Assembly: GCF_030490285.1 (NCBI RefSeq)
Contig: NZ_CP129884.1
Coordinates: 124,001-188,000, forward strand
Source of the DNA: Methylomonas montana
GTDB taxonomy: Bacteria; Pseudomonadota; Gammaproteobacteria; Methylococcales; Methylomonadaceae
DNA length: 64,000 nt
Reading direction: 5' to 3'
The position numbers and the translations under genes were made by a program. How positions within the stretch are numbered: the first letter of the stretch is position 1; every line of letters starts with the position of its first letter. Below are positions 30,395-38,915 of this stretch, piece by piece. The notes beneath the pieces were generated by a model, which worked only from the letters and a program-made list of their open reading frames with translations, made no database searches and was not told where the DNA came from.

Positions 30395-30907
30395 CTAGTT
30401 GCTAGCGGGCGTTACTACGGTGAACAACAAGCTCATTACCTGCGAGGAAATCAGTATATATAAAAAAGCCAGCGCCAAACCGAAAAGCAATGGCCGGTCC
30501 AGCGCATGCCGGAAAATATGGCCGTTGACCAGCCAATGCCAGCCCATCAATACCATCATCGCAATAAACGCCACGTCGCCGATCTGGGTGCCAAGGCTGG
30601 CGACGGCCGGAATCGCGCACAGACTGATCACCGCGTCGGTCCCCAATAGAGCCGTCAAGGTTTGCGGAAAGCGGGCGGTTTTGCCGGAAAAATACAGCAA
30701 CGGATAGCTGAAGCCAACCATCAACGCGGTTTCGACGGCGATCTGCATCAAGGCATGCAAGAGACTGCCATCCAATAACAAAATCAACAAATTGATCAGC
30801 AGATACGGCACGAACATCAGCCGCAACAACCACGGCGACGTGGGCACATCCTGCGGCCCTTTGCGTAGAATGCTAATCTCGAAAAACAATACGATCAGTT
30901 GGTACAT
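30395..30907 (-). CDS. hypothetical membrane protein
   Basis: 170 residues from the ATG at 30907 (MYQLIVLFFE) with about four or five membrane helices, including LLRLMFVPYLLINLLILLL near residue 29 and MMVLMGWHWLVNGHIF near residue 117. Not a family I can name. The gene overlaps nothing but leaves only two bases after the ABC-F gene and eight before uspA, placing it in a long minus-strand run. Confidence 0.65.
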   Translation of the reverse strand: MYQLIVLFFEISILRKGPQDVPTSPWLLRLMFVPYLLINLLILLLDGSLLHALMQIAVETALMVGFSYPLLYFSGKTARFPQTLTALLGTDAVISLCAIPAVASLGTQIGDVAFIAMMVLMGWHWLVNGHIFRHALDRPLLFGLALAFLYILISSQVMSLLFTVVTPASN

Positions 30908-30909
30908 GC

Positions 30910-32796
30910 TTACTCCGCTTGTTGTAGGTTTTCCTCGGCCGCCAGCCAATCCATTTCGGCCTGCTCCAGCGCACTATCGATTTGGTTTTTCCGACTCAGC
31001 AATTGTTTCAATTGTTCCTTATGCTCTTCGGCGTAAATGGCCGGATCGGCCAATTGCTCTTCCAAATCGCGTTGTTGCTGATGAAATTTCTCCACCGCCG
31101 CCTCGGCTTTTTTCACTGCGTCCAGCCAAGGTTTTAGACGCTGGCGGCGTTCGGCGTCCAGTTTACGCTGATCCTTGCGCGACACGCCGCCGGTATTATC
31201 GGTTAGTGCCGGCTCGTCGCCGGCTTTCTTTTGTTCGGCCAGCCATTGTTTGTAATCGTCCAGGTCGCCGTCGAAGGGCTGCACCTTGCCGCCGGCGACC
31301 AACAGTAGTTGATCGGTCACGGAGCGCAGCAAATGTCTATCATGCGACACCACCACGATGGCGCCTTGGTATTCCTGCAAGGCTACGCTCAGCGCATGGC
31401 GCATTTCCAAGTCCAGATGGTTGGTTGGCTCGTCCAGCAGCAGTAAATTGGGATTTTGGTAGACCAGCAGGGCCAGCACCAGCCGGGCTTTCTCGCCGCC
31501 GGAAAACGGGCCGACCGCATCGTTGACCTTGTCGCCGCGAAAATCGAAACCGCCCAGAAAATTGCGTAAATCTTTCTCGGTCGCTTGCTTGTCCAGCTTC
31601 TGCAGGTGCCAGAGCGGGCTTTCCTCCAGCCGCAGCAATTCCAGTTGATGCTGGGCGAAATAGCCGATATTCAGATCCTGCGCGGTTTGTAGTTTGCCGC
31701 TCAGTGCCGGCATCTGGCCGGCCAGCACCTTGATCAGACTGGATTTGCCGGCGCCGTTAGGTCCCAGCAAGCCGATGCGGTCGCCCGGCGAAATCGACAA
31801 ATTGGCGTTTTTGATGACGATCTTGTCTTCATAGCCGATGTCGGCTGCCTCGATTTTCAGCAGCGGATTGGGCATTTTCTTCGGCGGCGGAAAACTGAAA
31901 CCGAACGGCGAATCGACATGAGCCTGGGCGATCAGCTCCATCCGTTCCAAGGCCTTGATCCGGCTTTGCGCTTGTCTGGCCTTGGTGGCTTGGGCCTTGA
32001 ACCTGTCCACAAAACTCTGGATATGGGCCATCTCACGTTGCTGCTTCTCGTAGGCCGTTTGTTGCTGGGCCAGCTTTTCGGCGCGCATCCGTTCGAAATC
32101 CGAGTAATTGCCGGTGTAAATCTCGGCCCGGCTTTGCTCGATGTGGACGATGTGGTCGGTGATGGTATCCAGAAAATCCCGGTCGTGGGAAATCAGTAGC
32201 AGGGTGCCCGGATATTTGCACAGCCAATCTTGCAAATAGATCACCGCATCCAAATCCAGGTGGTTGGTAGGTTCGTCGAGCAGCAGCACGTCGGAACGGC
32301 ACATCAGCGCTTGGGCCAGATTCAAACGCATCCGCCAGCCGCCGGAAAAGGAACTGACCGGCCGGCTTTCCTGCACGGTGCTGAATCCCAGGCCGTTCAG
32401 CAAGCGCGAGGCGCGGGCTTGCGCGGTGTAGCCGCCGACATGATCCAGCGCGGCATGCAGCTCGGCCAGTTTCAAACCGTCGTGAGCTTGTTCGGCGGCT
32501 TGTAAGCGGCGCTGCAGATCGCGTAATTCGCGGTCGCCGTCCAACACATAATCGATCGCCGAGCATTCCAAGGCGGGCGTTTCCTGGGCCACATGCGCCA
32601 CCTCCAGATTGGGCGGCATCGAAAACTCCCCCTCGTCGGCATGCAACTCGCCGCGCAGCAATGCAAACAAGCTGGATTTGCCGGCGCCGTTGGCCCCGGT
32701 CAAGCCGATTTTTTGACCTTTATGAATGGTGAATGAGGCCCCGCTAAACAGCAAACGGCTGCCGCGACGGATGGCGATGTTTTTGAAATTAAGCAT
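30910..32796 (-). CDS. yheS: ABC-F family ATPase, YheS type
   Basis: Soluble duplicated ATPase of 628 residues from ATG 32796. ABC-F proteins bind the ribosome and relieve stalled or misfolded states. First domain: Walker A GANGAGKSS near residue 34, signature FSGGWRMRLNLAQ, Walker B with DEPTNHLD. Linker residues 240-300 are charged. Second domain: GPNGAGKSS near residue 350, GPFSGGEKARLVLALL and a second DEPTNHLD. A coiled-coil tail of about 100 residues follows. The N-terminus (IAIRRGSRLLF) and overall length match YheS rather than Uup or EttA. No membrane segments. Confidence 0.9.
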   Translation of the reverse strand: MLNFKNIAIRRGSRLLFSGASFTIHKGQKIGLTGANGAGKSSLFALLRGELHADEGEFSMPPNLEVAHVAQETPALECSAIDYVLDGDRELRDLQRRLQAAEQAHDGLKLAELHAALDHVGGYTAQARASRLLNGLGFSTVQESRPVSSFSGGWRMRLNLAQALMCRSDVLLLDEPTNHLDLDAVIYLQDWLCKYPGTLLLISHDRDFLDTITDHIVHIEQSRAEIYTGNYSDFERMRAEKLAQQQTAYEKQQREMAHIQSFVDRFKAQATKARQAQSRIKALERMELIAQAHVDSPFGFSFPPPKKMPNPLLKIEAADIGYEDKIVIKNANLSISPGDRIGLLGPNGAGKSSLIKVLAGQMPALSGKLQTAQDLNIGYFAQHQLELLRLEESPLWHLQKLDKQATEKDLRNFLGGFDFRGDKVNDAVGPFSGGEKARLVLALLVYQNPNLLLLDEPTNHLDLEMRHALSVALQEYQGAIVVVSHDRHLLRSVTDQLLLVAGGKVQPFDGDLDDYKQWLAEQKKAGDEPALTDNTGGVSRKDQRKLDAERRQRLKPWLDAVKKAEAAVEKFHQQQRDLEEQLADPAIYAEEHKEQLKQLLSRKNQIDSALEQAEMDWLAAEENLQQAE

Positions 32797-33051
32797 GGCG
32801 GTGAAAAATTGGCTGGGTGCATCGACGCACAACAGGGGAATTTTAACGCGCGAGAGGGCATGGCGTCTTTTGCAGTTTATTGTCGGCGATCTGCATCGGT
32901 TCGGTCTGTAGGTAATGTCTGGCTGGGATCGGTTTCAAGAGCGGCTTTTTGTGCAGATGGATTGCCTGATCGGTTACTCGAACTAAACTTTAATGGGTCG
33001 AAATGGTCTGCCGTGTTATTAACAGCATTTAATCAAGCAAAGAGGTGCGTC

Positions 33052-33318
33052 ATGTCGTTAAAGAACGAGTTTGAAAGTTTACTGGGCAATTTGGAAGCGG
33101 TTCGCGAGGAACTTCGATTAAAGCTGCATCTGGCGTCGATGGAAGCCAAGGATGAATTCGAGGAAGCTGAAAAACAGTGGCAGTTGATCAAAAGCAAAGC
33201 GTCTGAAATTGCCGACGACTCGGTAGAAACTTCCGAGGAATATATCGCCAAGGCCAAAATTGTCGGCGAAGAACTTAAGGAGGCGTATCAACGCGTCGCC
33301 AAGCGTCTATCCGAGTAA
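33052..33318 (+). CDS. small coiled-coil protein
   Basis: 88 residues, nearly all helical and highly charged: FESLLGNLEAVREELRLKLH, ASMEAKDEFEEAEKQW, and EELKEAYQRVAKRLSE. No signal peptide and no membrane segment. It looks like a soluble coiled-coil or apolipoprotein-like protein of unknown role. AGAGG seven bases before the ATG at 33052 supports the start. It stands alone between the ABC-F gene (divergent) and the flavin reductase gene. Confidence 0.65.
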   Translation: MSLKNEFESLLGNLEAVREELRLKLHLASMEAKDEFEEAEKQWQLIKSKASEIADDSVETSEEYIAKAKIVGEELKEAYQRVAKRLSE

Positions 33319-33438
33319 TTCTGACTCGTAGCCTCGATCAAAAGCGGTAATATCAAAGGAATACCCCGTTTGCTTTACCGCATCTATGATCGTTCTGAAC
33401 TAATTTAACGGAAGCAGGTGTGTAAGACGGTGTCTACG

Positions 33439-33969
33439 ATGCAAGAGTTACCGTTAGCAGAAGTCTATCGGTTATTGGAGCCGGGGCCGGTGGTTTTACT
33501 GACCACTGCTAATCAGGGCGGGCTCAATCTGATGACTTTATCCTGGCACATGATGGTGGAATTTGAGCCGCCCTTGCTGGCCTGTGTGGTCAGTAGTGAC
33601 GATTACAGTTTTGCTGCGCTACGTGCCAATCGGGAATGCGTGATCGCCGTGCCGGCAGTGGAATTGGCTACCAAGGTGGTAGAGGCTGGCAATCTATCCG
33701 GCCGGACTGTCGATAAGTTTTCGGTGCTTGGTTTGACGCAACTGCCGGCTCAACATGTCGCCGCACCGTTAATCGCCGAATGTTTCGCCAACCTGGAATG
33801 CAGGGTAGTTGATAGCCAGCTAGTGAATAAATACAATCTGTTCGTCCTAGAGGTTGTCAAAGCTTGGATTGATCCGGCGCAACAAAATCCCAAGACCATC
33901 CATCATCAGGGGTACGGCCGATTTGTGATCGATGGCGAGATCATCGAATTACAATCAAGGATGCGTTGA
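33439..33969 (+). CDS. flavin reductase family protein
   Basis: 176 residues from ATG 33439; GTG starts at 33418 or 33433 are possible too. A single FMN-binding split-barrel domain: GPVVLLTTANQGGLNLMTLS near residues 17-36, then LLACVVSSDDYSFAALRAN near residue 46 and ECVIAVPAVELATKV near residue 66, as in the flavoredoxin/FlaRed group. Members bind FMN and reduce flavin or serve a partner oxygenase. No partner gene is next to it. Confidence 0.85.
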   Translation: MQELPLAEVYRLLEPGPVVLLTTANQGGLNLMTLSWHMMVEFEPPLLACVVSSDDYSFAALRANRECVIAVPAVELATKVVEAGNLSGRTVDKFSVLGLTQLPAQHVAAPLIAECFANLECRVVDSQLVNKYNLFVLEVVKAWIDPAQQNPKTIHHQGYGRFVIDGEIIELQSRMR

Positions 33970-34054
33970 CCAACATAAAGGGTGATCATTACTGCTGGTT
34001 CGCTACCCGGACTTTTTTCTGATTCACACCGGCATAGAAATTCAAGGGAATCGG

Positions 34055-34726
34055 TTATTCGTTTGAGCCAGTCGCGTTGCCAAGCGTTGATCCGCAGTTC
34101 TGGCAATATTTCTGTCCTTCCAAAATAGCCTCCCCGCATTCAGTACAAGATAGGGATTCCCGGGTTTTATGCCCGCATTGATTACAAAAATGGGCGTTGG
34201 CGGAGATTTCCGTATGACATTGGGCGCAGACCCGTTTTTGCTGGGGGATGAATCGAGATAGCGTGTCGCTCACGTTGTTGACTGTATCAACTAAGTAAGC
34301 CGAGTAGCGATAAGCCCTTAAAACCAACCAAACACTGACGCAAGCGATCAAGATGATGGCTGAGCTATGGTAAATCGTCCTGCCTAGCGCATTGGCAAAA
34401 GGCGCCAATAATTCCCAAAACAGTGCCTGCATTGCAATGACAATCAATAGCGCAGCCAATGGTTCCGCAATGCCTTTCACAAAGGACAACGCGCCACCAT
34501 TGCTCGGGATGGCTTCTATCAAATATCGCGTAAAAAAATAAAATACCAAGAGTGCGGCTAGTCTAGCCAGAAACCAGATAATATCTGCAGCCTTGAAAGT
34601 ATTAGCTACTTCCAACTGATGCATGACCGGCACCAGCGTAATTAATTTACCGATTATCAGTATTGTCAAAATAGTGATAAAAAGCTGCGCCGCACGGTGG
34701 CATGCATTATTTAATGAGGCAAACAT
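34055..34726 (-). CDS. membrane protein with C-terminal zinc ribbons
   Basis: 223 residues. Four membrane helices occupy residues 10-140 (for example FITILTILIIGKLITLV and AIILIACVSVWLVLRAY). The C-terminal 60 residues hold two zinc-ribbon units: CAQCHTEISANAHFCNQCG near 167-185 and CTECGEAILEGQKYCQNCG near 194-212, each with two CxxC pairs. Such ribbons act as protein or nucleic-acid contacts. The family is unnamed to me; the layout of a membrane anchor plus ribbons suggests a regulatory or assembly role. Confidence 0.7.
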   Translation of the reverse strand: MFASLNNACHRAAQLFITILTILIIGKLITLVPVMHQLEVANTFKAADIIWFLARLAALLVFYFFTRYLIEAIPSNGGALSFVKGIAEPLAALLIVIAMQALFWELLAPFANALGRTIYHSSAIILIACVSVWLVLRAYRYSAYLVDTVNNVSDTLSRFIPQQKRVCAQCHTEISANAHFCNQCGHKTRESLSCTECGEAILEGQKYCQNCGSTLGNATGSNE

Positions 34727-35127
34727 AAGAACTCCAATCCCCTCTTTACAGGGAATAGTATCGGGTTTGAACGCATATTAACGGTTCAACAGATTGATTT
34801 CTATCAATCAAATTCAATCTGTTTTTACGAATGCTGTCGGTCAGAGAGGAGAATAACATACAAAATACCCGTGGCATCCGGCTAACGGTATGTTTGCAGG
34901 CGACTTTTGGAGATCATTTTTCGATCGATACTGGGCTTTGATTTATTGCTTGGCATGCAATTCCTCCCAATAATCGCACGGCTGTTCGCCGCGATTATTG
35001 GCCCAGCAAGCGGTCTATCAGAGAGCATAAATTGTCTGAGAATTCCCGGTTTGTTTGTTCCTGCCGTGCATGTTTTGTCAACCATGAGTTATCATGAAGG
35101 CAGTAAAATTTGGCAGGTGGGCACACA
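34727..35127. other. intergenic, no convincing gene
   Basis: About 400 bases between the zinc-ribbon gene and the small protein at 35128. Short frames on both strands overlap here (34882-35085 minus, 34907-35179 plus) but neither looks like a known protein and neither has a clear ribosome-binding site. An inverted pair around 34786-34824 (AACAGATTGATT ... AATCTGTTTTT) could act as a weak terminator or operator. The remainder should hold promoters for the flanking divergent genes. Confidence 0.45.
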
Positions 35128-35373
35128 ATGTTTGATGTTGAAAGGGTTTTTAGCCAGCGCAATCCTCAAACGGGATTAATGGAATGGTTCTTTTTTGCAC
35201 GGGAAGGCATTTTTGGGCCTTTTAGTAACAAAGAAAAATCCACTGAAGAGCTTAACGCGTTCATTAAAAACTGTATTAAGAACGGTGACGATGGCGGGCG
35301 CAAAGCTGGTGTTAAAAATGTAAAACTAAGCCTTGTTCCGATGCGCGAATTTGCATTCAAACGTAAAGAGTAA
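35128..35373 (+). CDS. hypothetical protein
   Basis: 81 residues from ATG 35128 (MFDVERVFSQ). Compact soluble protein with FFFAREGIFGPFSNKEKSTE near residue 20 and a basic end (REFAFKRKE). No family is recognised; the GPF(S/T) pattern followed by a helix resembles small proteins in phage or plasmid regions, but this is a weak hint. A clear intrinsic terminator follows, which supports it being a real gene. Confidence 0.6.
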   Translation: MFDVERVFSQRNPQTGLMEWFFFAREGIFGPFSNKEKSTEELNAFIKNCIKNGDDGGRKAGVKNVKLSLVPMREFAFKRKE

Positions 35374-35400
35374 AAAGCCGCGTGCTAGCGGCTTTGTTTG
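35374..35400 (+). terminator. intrinsic terminator
   Basis: AAAGCCGC at 35374-35381 pairs with GCGGCTTT at 35388-35395 over a six-base loop, followed by GTTTGTTTG. It begins immediately after the stop of the gene at 35128. Confidence 0.8.
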
Positions 35401-35630
35401 TTTGAGGGACTCCTCTCCTCTTTGCATCTGAGCAGATGACACATCTGCCACGTTCTTGATAACCACAAAACCATAAGCCACGAAGGTTAGGCTTCTCGAA
35501 CCTAACACCTCAGTAGTATTGATTCGGGCCGGAGATGTAATCTGCCCTCAGTCATTCAGACCAATTACAATTGGTTGATGCTTAGTTTTTTCGTCTGCGC
35601 TTTTCGGATTGATTGGGAATGCTTAGGCAC
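35401..35630. other. intergenic stretch with two small palindromes
   Basis: No gene seen. It holds a stem GTTAGG/CCTAAC (35486-35506, nine-base loop) and a palindrome ACCAATT-AC-AATTGGT (35560-35575). Both could be protein-binding sites or the folds of a small RNA, but no promoter or conserved RNA family was recognised. Confidence 0.4.
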
Positions 35631-35655
35631 AAAAAAGCCCCGATTTACCGGGCTT
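35631..35655 (-). terminator. intrinsic terminator of yicC
   Basis: On the minus strand AAGCCCGG, loop TAAAT and CGGGGCTT form a stem followed by TTTTTTG. It lies about 40 bases beyond the yicC stop. Confidence 0.8.
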
Positions 35656-35693
35656 CGATTAGCTCATGGGATTGGTCGGGACAGCCTGAAACT

Positions 35694-36557
35694 TTATTCA
35701 ATATTCTGAATCTGCTCGCGCATCTGCTCTATCAGCACCTTTAGATCGATCGAAATCTGGGTCATTTCCCGGTCTGCGGATTTCGACCCTAGAGTGTTGG
35801 CTTCGCGGTTCATTTCCTGCATTAAAAAATCCAGGCGGCGACCGGTGGGCTCGGGTTGTTTCAGGGTGCGCTGTACTTCGGCAACGTGGGTTTCCAGGCG
35901 GTCCAGTTCCTCGGCCACATCGAGTTTTTGCGCCAGCAAGACCAGTTCCTGCTCCAGCCGGTCGAAATTGGGTTCGGCAACCATTTCCAATACTCGGCTG
36001 GTCAATTTGCTACGCAGATTGCTTAGCACTTCCGGCATGCGTTTATGGGCGGCCACGACCAGTTGGTTGACTTTCTGGCAGCGGTCTTCCAAGAGTTGGG
36101 CCAGTTGTGCGCCTTCGCGAGCCCGCGTTTCCAGCATTTTGTCCAGCGTTGCATTGAGCAGCTGGATAATTTTTTCGCGGAGGGCTTCCTTGTCGGTTTC
36201 GGTTTCCTGCTGCACCCCCGGAAATGCCAGGACGTCCAACGCGGAAAACGGCTGCGGACTATTCATCATGGCTTCGATGCCGGCAGTAGCGGCAAGCAAT
36301 TTCTGCACGATCTCACTGTTGATATTAAAGCCGTTCTCGCTAGTTTGTTTTTTGTAGCTCAACGAACATTCGATTTTGCCGCGTTTCAATTTTTCGGCAA
36401 CCAGCCTGCGCACATCGGCTTCGGCAAAACGCAATCGCTCGGGTAGCTTGACGCTGACATCGCTATAGCGGTGGTTGACCGAGCGTAATTCGCAAAGGAT
36501 GGTTAGGTTGTCGGCGCACATTTCGCCATCCGCAAAAGCGGTCATGCTTCTTATCAT
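35694..36557 (-). CDS. yicC: YicC family endoribonuclease
   Basis: 287-residue cytoplasmic protein of the YicC family, shown in E. coli and Bacillus to be an endoribonuclease. Conserved parts: MIRSMTAFADGE at the start, CELRSVNHRYSDVSVKLPERL near residues 27-47 (here given as two parts, ELRSVNHRY and KLPERLR), the helical middle, and LDFLMQEMNREANTLGSKS near residues 243-261 near the end, which carries the conserved ExNRExNT-type motif (EMNREANT). It is divergent from the Ser/Thr kinase gene, with only 43 bases between the starts, and ends in its own terminator. Confidence 0.93.
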   Translation of the reverse strand: MIRSMTAFADGEMCADNLTILCELRSVNHRYSDVSVKLPERLRFAEADVRRLVAEKLKRGKIECSLSYKKQTSENGFNINSEIVQKLLAATAGIEAMMNSPQPFSALDVLAFPGVQQETETDKEALREKIIQLLNATLDKMLETRAREGAQLAQLLEDRCQKVNQLVVAAHKRMPEVLSNLRSKLTSRVLEMVAEPNFDRLEQELVLLAQKLDVAEELDRLETHVAEVQRTLKQPEPTGRRLDFLMQEMNREANTLGSKSADREMTQISIDLKVLIEQMREQIQNIE

Positions 36558-36600
36558 TTTTCACCTATAATCGTTATGCTTAACCCGCGCATCTTTACTC

Positions 36601-37512
36601 ATGGCCGAATACTACGATCCAGAAACTTATCCTAAGGAATGGAATTACCTGCAATCGGGAACCATTATAGATCAGTACATGATTGAGCGGGAATTAGCGC
36701 ATGGTGGCTTCAGCTCGGTGTACCTGGCCCGACAGCTGGCCGATCAGATTCAGGTTGCCATCAAGGAATATTTGCCTAGAAAGTTGGCGCATCGTACCTG
36801 GAATAACTTGGTGGTGCCCAATAGTGACGAGGCCAGAGTCTTGTTCATGCGTGGCCGAGCTTTGTTCTTTGAGGAAGCCAAGGTCTTGGCGATGCTCAAG
36901 CATCACAATATCGTCGATGTGATCAATTTCTTCCAGGCCAATGATACCGTCTATATGGTGATGACTTACGATTACGGCATCACCCTCGACAAAATCCTGC
37001 ATAAAAAAAGCTTGCCAATTAACGAGGATTTTTTGTTGACCGTGTTCAGGCTGTTGCTGACCGGTATCGAAGTCGTGCATCAAAAAGGCCTGGTGCATCT
37101 GGACATCAAGCCTGCCAATATTCTGATTCGTGGCGAAAACGACCCCTTGCTGCTGGATTTCGGTGCGATTCGCAAAATCACGCTGGATCCGCAACGTAAT
37201 CGCGCCAAGGTGCTGACCAACGGTTACTCACCGATCGAGCAATACGACAATGATGGCAATCTCGGGCCGTGGTCGGATATTTATGCGGTGGGGGCCAGCA
37301 TGCGTGCCTGTCTGGATTATAAGATTCCGATACCGTCGCCGGAACGGCTCAAACAGGACGATTTGCCGCTCGCTGCCAAAGTGTATAAGCGTCGTTTTCC
37401 GGAATATCTGCTCAAGGCCATAGATTGGTCGATGGCGGTTCTTCCGGAAAACCGGCCGCAAAGTGTCGCTGAATTACAGCAAGCCTTGAGCCCTGGCGAC
37501 CCGGCGCAATAG
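36601..37512 (+). CDS. serine/threonine protein kinase
   Basis: 303-residue soluble Hanks-type kinase. All core motifs are present: glycine loop HGGFSSVYLAR near residues 34-44, catalytic-pocket lysine in VAIKEYLPRK near residue 56, HLDIKPANIL near residues 165-174 (catalytic Asp), and LDFGAIRK near residue 184 (DFG). A substrate-binding GYSPIEQYD follows near residue 209. There is no membrane segment or extracellular sensor, so input must come from another protein. It lies divergent from yicC and upstream of rph-rdgB; no phosphatase or FHA gene is next to it. Confidence 0.92.
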   Translation: MAEYYDPETYPKEWNYLQSGTIIDQYMIERELAHGGFSSVYLARQLADQIQVAIKEYLPRKLAHRTWNNLVVPNSDEARVLFMRGRALFFEEAKVLAMLKHHNIVDVINFFQANDTVYMVMTYDYGITLDKILHKKSLPINEDFLLTVFRLLLTGIEVVHQKGLVHLDIKPANILIRGENDPLLLDFGAIRKITLDPQRNRAKVLTNGYSPIEQYDNDGNLGPWSDIYAVGASMRACLDYKIPIPSPERLKQDDLPLAAKVYKRRFPEYLLKAIDWSMAVLPENRPQSVAELQQALSPGDPAQ

Positions 37513-37543
37513 TTAAAATTCGGCCGAGTAAAGCCAGTATAAT
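37513..37543 (+). promoter_or_regulatory. possible rph promoter
   Basis: An exact TATAAT at 37538-37543 lies 30 bases before the rph start. The best -35 is TTAAAA at 37513-37518 with a long 19-base spacer, so the match is partial. A short palindrome ATGCCGGCAT overlaps just downstream. Confidence 0.35.
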
Positions 37544-37572
37544 GCCGGCATTTTCAGACTGGCGAGATCATC

Positions 37573-38322
37573 ATGAGACCAAGCGGACGCAATCCCGATC
37601 AATTACGCGAAATACGCTTTACCTGTAATTACACCAAGCATGCCGAAGGCTCGGTGTTAGTGGAGTTTGGCGATACACGGGTTTTGTGCACCGCCAGCGT
37701 CGACAATGGCGTTCCGCGCTTTCTGAAAGGCAAGGGCGAGGGCTGGGTTACCGCTGAATACGGCATGCTCCCGCGCTCCACTCACAGCCGGATGGACCGC
37801 GAGGCGGGGCGCGGTAAACAAGGCGGCCGCACCTTGGAAATCCAACGTCTTATCGGTCGCTCATTACGGGCCGCGATAGACCTTAAAGCGCTGGGCGAAA
37901 ACACCATCACCATCGATTGCGACGTGATCCAGGCCGACGGTGGCACCCGTACCGCCTCGATCACCGGCGGTTTCGTCGCGCTGTCGATTGCCATCGAGCA
38001 TCTATTAAAAACCCACAAGATCAAGAAAAACCCGTTGCACGGCCAAGTGGCTTCGGTGTCGGTGGGTATATATAGCGGCGTGCCGGTGCTGGATCTGGAT
38101 TATGCCGAAGATCATCAAGCCGAAACCGATATGAACGTGGTGATGAATGACGCCGGCCACTTTATCGAAGTGCAAGGCACAGCCGAAGGCCACGCCTTTA
38201 GAAAAGACGAACTCAACGCCATGTTGGAATTGGCCGAATTCGGTATCAACCAACTTTTGGAAAAACAACAGGCAGCATTACAAGAAGCCAAAAAGCCGGC
38301 CCCACTTCGCGTCGTGCTGTAA
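37573..38322 (+). CDS. rph: ribonuclease PH
   Basis: Phosphate-dependent 3' exoribonuclease that trims tRNA precursors. 249 residues, slightly over the usual 238-240. It starts [15 protein letters not shown], has [16 protein letters not shown] near residue 25, the catalytic-region [13 protein letters not shown] near residue 61 and phosphate-binding [17 protein letters not shown] near residue 85, then [20 protein letters not shown] near residue 117 (cited as [10 protein letters not shown] and TASITGGF). It is followed five bases later by rdgB, the common rph-rdgB pairing. Confidence 0.96.
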   Translation: MRPSGRNPDQLREIRFTCNYTKHAEGSVLVEFGDTRVLCTASVDNGVPRFLKGKGEGWVTAEYGMLPRSTHSRMDREAGRGKQGGRTLEIQRLIGRSLRAAIDLKALGENTITIDCDVIQADGGTRTASITGGFVALSIAIEHLLKTHKIKKNPLHGQVASVSVGIYSGVPVLDLDYAEDHQAETDMNVVMNDAGHFIEVQGTAEGHAFRKDELNAMLELAEFGINQLLEKQQAALQEAKKPAPLRVVL

Positions 38323-38327
38323 TCGGG

Positions 38328-38915
38328 ATGAGTTCGATTGTTTTAGCCAGCGGCAATCGCGGCAAAATCCGCGAGATTCAAGCCATCCTGCAAAACGATA
38401 AAATCCTGCCGCAATCGCAGTTTAACGTGGCCGAGCCGGAAGAAACCGGCGAGACCTTTATCGAAAACGCCATCATCAAGGCTCGCAACGCTGCCGCGCA
38501 TTGCAATTTGCCGGCTATAGCCGATGACTCCGGCCTGGTGGTGGATGCGTTAGATGGCGCGCCCGGCGTCATTTCGGCACGTTATGCCGGTGTCGGCGCC
38601 TCGGACCAAGCCAATCTGGACAAGTTGCTGGAAGAAATGCGCGACGTGCCGGACGCTGAACGCACGGCCCGCTTCATTTGCGTGATGGTTTATCTGCGCC
38701 ATGCGCTGGACCCGACGCCTATCGTTGCCCAGGGCGTTTGGGAAGGCCGGATTCTGCATCACGCGGTAGGCGAAAACGGTTTTGGCTACGACCCGGTTTT
38801 CTGGGTGGACGAATATCAGTGTTCTTCGGCGCAATTGGCGCCGGAGCTGAAAAACGCTCTCAGTCATCGCGGCCAAGCTTTACGGGCGCTGAGCCGACAA
38901 CTTGCCGGGCAGTGA
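38328..38915 (+). CDS. rdgB: XTP/dITP diphosphatase
   Basis: Hydrolyses ITP, dITP and XTP to keep deaminated purines out of nucleic acids. 195 residues with the HAM1/RdgB landmarks: IVLASGNRGKIREIQAIL at the start, ETGETFIENAIIKARNAA near residue 40, IADDSGLVVDALDGAPG near residue 64, and the end motif LSHRGQALRAL near residue 180. It lies five bases after rph, and its stop overlaps the GTG start of the next gene (GTGA). Confidence 0.95.
   Translation: MSSIVLASGNRGKIREIQAILQNDKILPQSQFNVAEPEETGETFIENAIIKARNAAAHCNLPAIADDSGLVVDALDGAPGVISARYAGVGASDQANLDKLLEEMRDVPDAERTARFICVMVYLRHALDPTPIVAQGVWEGRILHHAVGENGFGYDPVFWVDEYQCSSAQLAPELKNALSHRGQALRALSRQLAGQ

Noticed and set aside
34882-35085. Minus-strand frame of 67 residues as a gene
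   Set aside because: No recognisable product, no ribosome-binding site, and an overlapping plus-strand frame of equal quality.
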